NCBI GenBank assembly: GCA_012514415.1
Contig: JAAZAH010000298.1
Coordinates: forward strand, 1-7,492
Origin: Sandaracinaceae bacterium
GTDB taxonomy: Bacteria > Myxococcota_A > Polyangia > Polyangiales > Houyiibacteriaceae
Length of the DNA stretch: 7,492 bases
Direction: 5' to 3'
Positions 5,315-7,492 of this stretch are shown here, piece by piece. Position 1 is the stretch's first letter, and each line of letters starts with the position of its first letter. The position numbers were made by a program, and so were the translations under genes. The notes under the pieces were generated by a model. The model was given only the letters and a program-made list of their open reading frames with translations, was not told where the DNA came from and searched no databases.

Positions 5315-6742
5315 ATGCGCGACAAGATCATCACTTTCGAACCGGGGAGCTTCGAGCCTTCGCGGCATTTCTATCCGCGCGCGCAGAACGCGATGCTCCA
5401 CCCCACAGTCCGTGCGTTTTTTCGCTTAGGAAACGAGAGAATCGCCAAGCGCTACGTTCACCTGCACCCCGAGGTGAGCCCCGAGGCGGTTAAAAGCGCA
5501 CTCAACTACACCCCGCAGCATTTTCGCTGGGCGGGGGCCGATCTGCTCCACGTCACCACCGCGAGGGGCCAGCGCCGCGTCGTTCTCTTGGAGACAAACT
5601 CCTCGCCGAGCGGGCAAAAATCAATGCCTCTGCTCGACGATGCGAGCGAAGCGGGCGGGTACGAGCGCCTCCTTCGTGATTCATTCCTACCCGCCCTCAG
5701 ACGCCGCGGAATTCCCGAAGGCGGCCTCGCCGTTCTCTACGATAAAAACGAAATGGAGGCCTCGGGCTACGCCGCATGTCTCGCGGACCTTACCGGTGAG
5801 CCCGTGCATCTGGTCCCCTGTTTCGACGGAGAGCGAGCCTTTCACCGCATGAACGAAGGCGTCCTCGAAGTCGACCTTGAGGGAAGCTTCATCCCGATAC
5901 GCGGTGCCCTCCGTTACGTCACCCAGCGCCCGTGGAATCGTCTCCCCGCGTTGAGCCGTAGCCTCATTTACAATCCCATCCTCGCGTGTCTCGCCGGCGG
6001 AAGAAATAAAGCGCTCGCCGCTCGCGCATATGAACTGTTCAACGGCGAAAACGCCCGAAACGGCGTTCACATCCACACGCCTCGCACCTACTGGGATGTG
6101 AGTCGCGATGAGATCCCGCTTTGGATCGCTCATTTGGGCGGTTTCGGGGTCATCAAAGTCCCGTATTCGAACGCAGGACAAGGCGTTTACACCATCACTC
6201 GCGAATCGGAACTCGAAGAGTTCATGTCAACCGTTCAAGGCTACGATCGATTCATCGTCCAAGCGCTGATAGGCAACTCGAGCTGGAGCTCCGAAACGCA
6301 CGGCAGCCGCTTCTTTCACGTAGGCACCGTTCCCGATAAGCGCGGTGATATCCACGTCGCCGATCTTCGTTTCATGGTCGGTGGCGGTCCAAACGGATTC
6401 TTTCCCGTCGCCGTCTACGCCCGCCGAGCCCGACTCCCGCTCGCCGAAGACATCGAGAGCGCCCCCGACTCGTGGTCGATGCTCGGCACCAACCTTTCCA
6501 TCCGGCGCGAGGGCGGCTGGGACTCCGACACCGACCGCCTCCTGCTCATGGATACGCGCGATTTCGGTCGGCTCGGACTTGGTCTTGACGACTTCATCGA
6601 AGCCTATCTCCAGACCACGTTCTCGGTGATCGCGATCGATCGCATGGCCGAACGTCTCCTCACCAAAAAGGGTAAATTCCGACGGCGCTTCTTCGCCTCG
6701 ATGGCGCCGGACGAAGCACTTCAGCGGGAGATCTTGGGATGA
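5315..6742 (+). CDS. Uncharacterised ATP-grasp-like ligase, 475 aa
   Basis: I do not recognise a named family, but the C-terminal half has the look of an ATP-grasp domain. A lysine strand and flexible loop GVIKVPYSNAGQGVYTI (278-294, K281) are followed by a hinge-like strand RFIVQALIG (312-320), an acidic strand ADLRFMVGG (349-357), and MLGTNLS (389-395), whose N393 could be the late metal-binding residue. The N-terminal half contains a striking block LLETNSSPSGQKSMPLLDD (91-109), reminiscent of the pre-ATP-grasp substrate region of glutathionylspermidine-synthase-like ligases. ATP-grasp enzymes join a carboxylate to an amine or thiol through an acyl phosphate. No signal peptide or membrane segment is seen, so it is probably cytoplasmic. 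An upstream in-frame ATG at 5249 adds 22 residues with poor codon use (AGA, TTA, CGA) and I prefer 5315, although neither has a strong ribosome binding site. The stop overlaps the next gene's start, so the two products probably act together. Confidence 0.78.
   Translation: MRDKIITFEPGSFEPSRHFYPRAQNAMLHPTVRAFFRLGNERIAKRYVHLHPEVSPEAVKSALNYTPQHFRWAGADLLHVTTARGQRRVVLLETNSSPSGQKSMPLLDDASEAGGYERLLRDSFLPALRRRGIPEGGLAVLYDKNEMEASGYAACLADLTGEPVHLVPCFDGERAFHRMNEGVLEVDLEGSFIPIRGALRYVTQRPWNRLPALSRSLIYNPILACLAGGRNKALAARAYELFNGENARNGVHIHTPRTYWDVSRDEIPLWIAHLGGFGVIKVPYSNAGQGVYTITRESELEEFMSTVQGYDRFIVQALIGNSSWSSETHGSRFFHVGTVPDKRGDIHVADLRFMVGGGPNGFFPVAVYARRARLPLAEDIESAPDSWSMLGTNLSIRREGGWDSDTDRLLLMDTRDFGRLGLGLDDFIEAYLQTTFSVIAIDRMAERLLTKKGKFRRRFFASMAPDEALQREILG
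6726..6730 (+). promoter_or_regulatory. Ribosome binding site of the AstE/AspA-family gene inside the upstream gene
   Basis: GGGAG lies 8 nt before the ATG at 6739, within the last codons of the ATP-grasp-like gene. Together with the ATGA stop-start overlap (6739-6742) it fixes the start and implies coupled translation. Confidence 0.65.
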
Positions 6743-7492
6743 AAGGTAAGAAGACGAGCGGCGGCGCATTGGGCGCCGACCAAGCCCCACCTCATGGCCC
6801 CATCCACCGAGTCGTCCAGCTTGATCTCGACGAGCTCGAGGATGGGATGATCCATCGCGTCAACCTCGAGCTCGTTGCCGACGGCCTCGGTAACGACATG
6901 CTCATCCCGATCATCGTCGCCAAGGGACGGCGGCCTGGGCCGGTCTACGGCATCACCGCCGCCGTCCACGGCAATGAGCTCAACGGAATCGCGGTCATTC
7001 ACGACGTCTTTTCACGGCTCGACCCACGTCACCTTCGCGGCACGATCGTTGGCGTTGTTTGCGTCAACCTCCCGGGCCTTCATCGCCATCAGCGCCAGTT
7101 CTATGGCCAATTCGATCTGAACCACCTTTTCCCAGGGCGCGCCGACGGGAATATCGCCGAGGTCTACGCCAACCGCCTGCTGACGCGCATCGTTGACAAT
7201 TTCGATCGGCTCATCGATCTCCACACCGCGAGCTTTGGCCGCGTGAACTCACTTTATGTTCGAGCGGATCTCAAAGATCCGCGCACGAAAAAGATGGCCT
7301 TCCTCCAGCGCCCCGAGATCATCGTGCACAATCCGCCGAGCGACCACACCCTGCGCGGCGCAGCCATGGAACGTGGCATCCCAGCGATCACCGTCGAGAT
7401 CGGCGATCCGCAGCGCTTTCAGACCCGCTATATCCGCCACGCGCGTCAGGGCCTCAGAGCGCTCTTTAGCGATCTCGGCATGATTCCCGCCC
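6739..7492 (+). CDS. Succinylglutamate desuccinylase/aspartoacylase (AstE/AspA) family zinc hydrolase, partial (251 codons, 3' end outside the window)
   Basis: This reading frame has no stop before the right edge. After a Gly/Pro-rich leader (1-20) it shows the core of the M14-like AstE/AspA fold. The first zinc motif is H77-x-x-E80 in AAVHGNELNG. The third ligand is H162 in LIDLHTAS, and the catalytic Glu is E220 in ITVEIG. Family members remove acyl groups from N-acyl amino acids (N-acetylaspartate, N-succinylglutamate) or cleave related amides. The substrate-carboxylate motif, usually DLNRxFPG, reads DLNHLFPG here (126-133), with H129 replacing the usual Arg, so the substrate may differ from both namesakes. 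No arginine-catabolism (ast) genes accompany it, which argues against a true AstE. The full-length family protein is roughly 320-370 residues, so a C-terminal part is missing from the window. It overlaps the ATP-grasp-like gene by 4 bases. Confidence 0.9.
   Translation, partial: MKGKKTSGGALGADQAPPHGPIHRVVQLDLDELEDGMIHRVNLELVADGLGNDMLIPIIVAKGRRPGPVYGITAAVHGNELNGIAVIHDVFSRLDPRHLRGTIVGVVCVNLPGLHRHQRQFYGQFDLNHLFPGRADGNIAEVYANRLLTRIVDNFDRLIDLHTASFGRVNSLYVRADLKDPRTKKMAFLQRPEIIVHNPPSDHTLRGAAMERGIPAITVEIGDPQRFQTRYIRHARQGLRALFSDLGMIPA

Noticed and set aside
6227..6790. Minus-strand open frame (187 codons) across the ATP-grasp/AstE junction
   Set aside because: It is opposite two plus-strand genes with clear coding character and family motifs; composition is shadow-like.

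Overview
The window is a high-GC, gene-dense stretch of bacterial chromosome with seven well-supported protein genes and one weak partial candidate at the left edge. A lipoprotein signal peptide and a YceI-family periplasmic protein point to a diderm (Gram-negative) bacterium. A SMUG1-type uracil-DNA glycosylase next to cysK, together with the GC-rich codon use, would suit a Myxococcota/Bradymonadota-like (former Deltaproteobacteria) or Planctomycetes/Verrucomicrobia-like lineage. This placement is inference and weak. I see no tRNA, rRNA, CRISPR array, insertion sequence or phage gene.

Layout. Bases 1-225 hold a possible minus-strand partial gene and the radC leader. radC (226-993, +) is a complete RadC/JAMM-domain protein. 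A 138-nt gap precedes a YceI-family lipoprotein (1132-1770, +), which is followed by a clear Rho-independent terminator (1795-1832). A second plus-strand run follows: cysK (1901-2809), a SMUG1-like uracil-DNA glycosylase (2819-3535, only 9 nt after cysK) and a SixA-type phosphohistidine phosphatase (3606-4097). Convergent to it is a minus-strand gene (4296-5078) for a membrane-anchored YpfJ-family 'neutral zinc metallopeptidase' homologue that has lost its HExxH motif. The convergent gap holds a perfect 12-bp inverted repeat. Divergent from the YpfJ-like gene is a plus-strand pair: an uncharacterised ATP-grasp-like protein (5315-6742) and an AstE/AspA-family (succinylglutamate desuccinylase/aspartoacylase-like) zinc hydrolase that starts at 6739 and runs off the right edge. 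The two overlap by 4 bases (ATGA).

How the genes relate. cysK and the glycosylase are probably co-transcribed, with sixA perhaps read through, but they have no obvious shared pathway (cysteine synthesis, base-excision repair, phosphohistidine removal). The ATP-grasp/AstE-AspA pair is the best candidate for an undescribed system. A likely ATP-dependent carboxylate-amine (or thiol) ligase is translationally coupled to a hydrolase of a family that cleaves N-acyl amino acids or related amides, which suggests a make-and-cleave pair acting on a small molecule or peptide tail. The catalytically degenerate YpfJ homologue is the second most interesting item.
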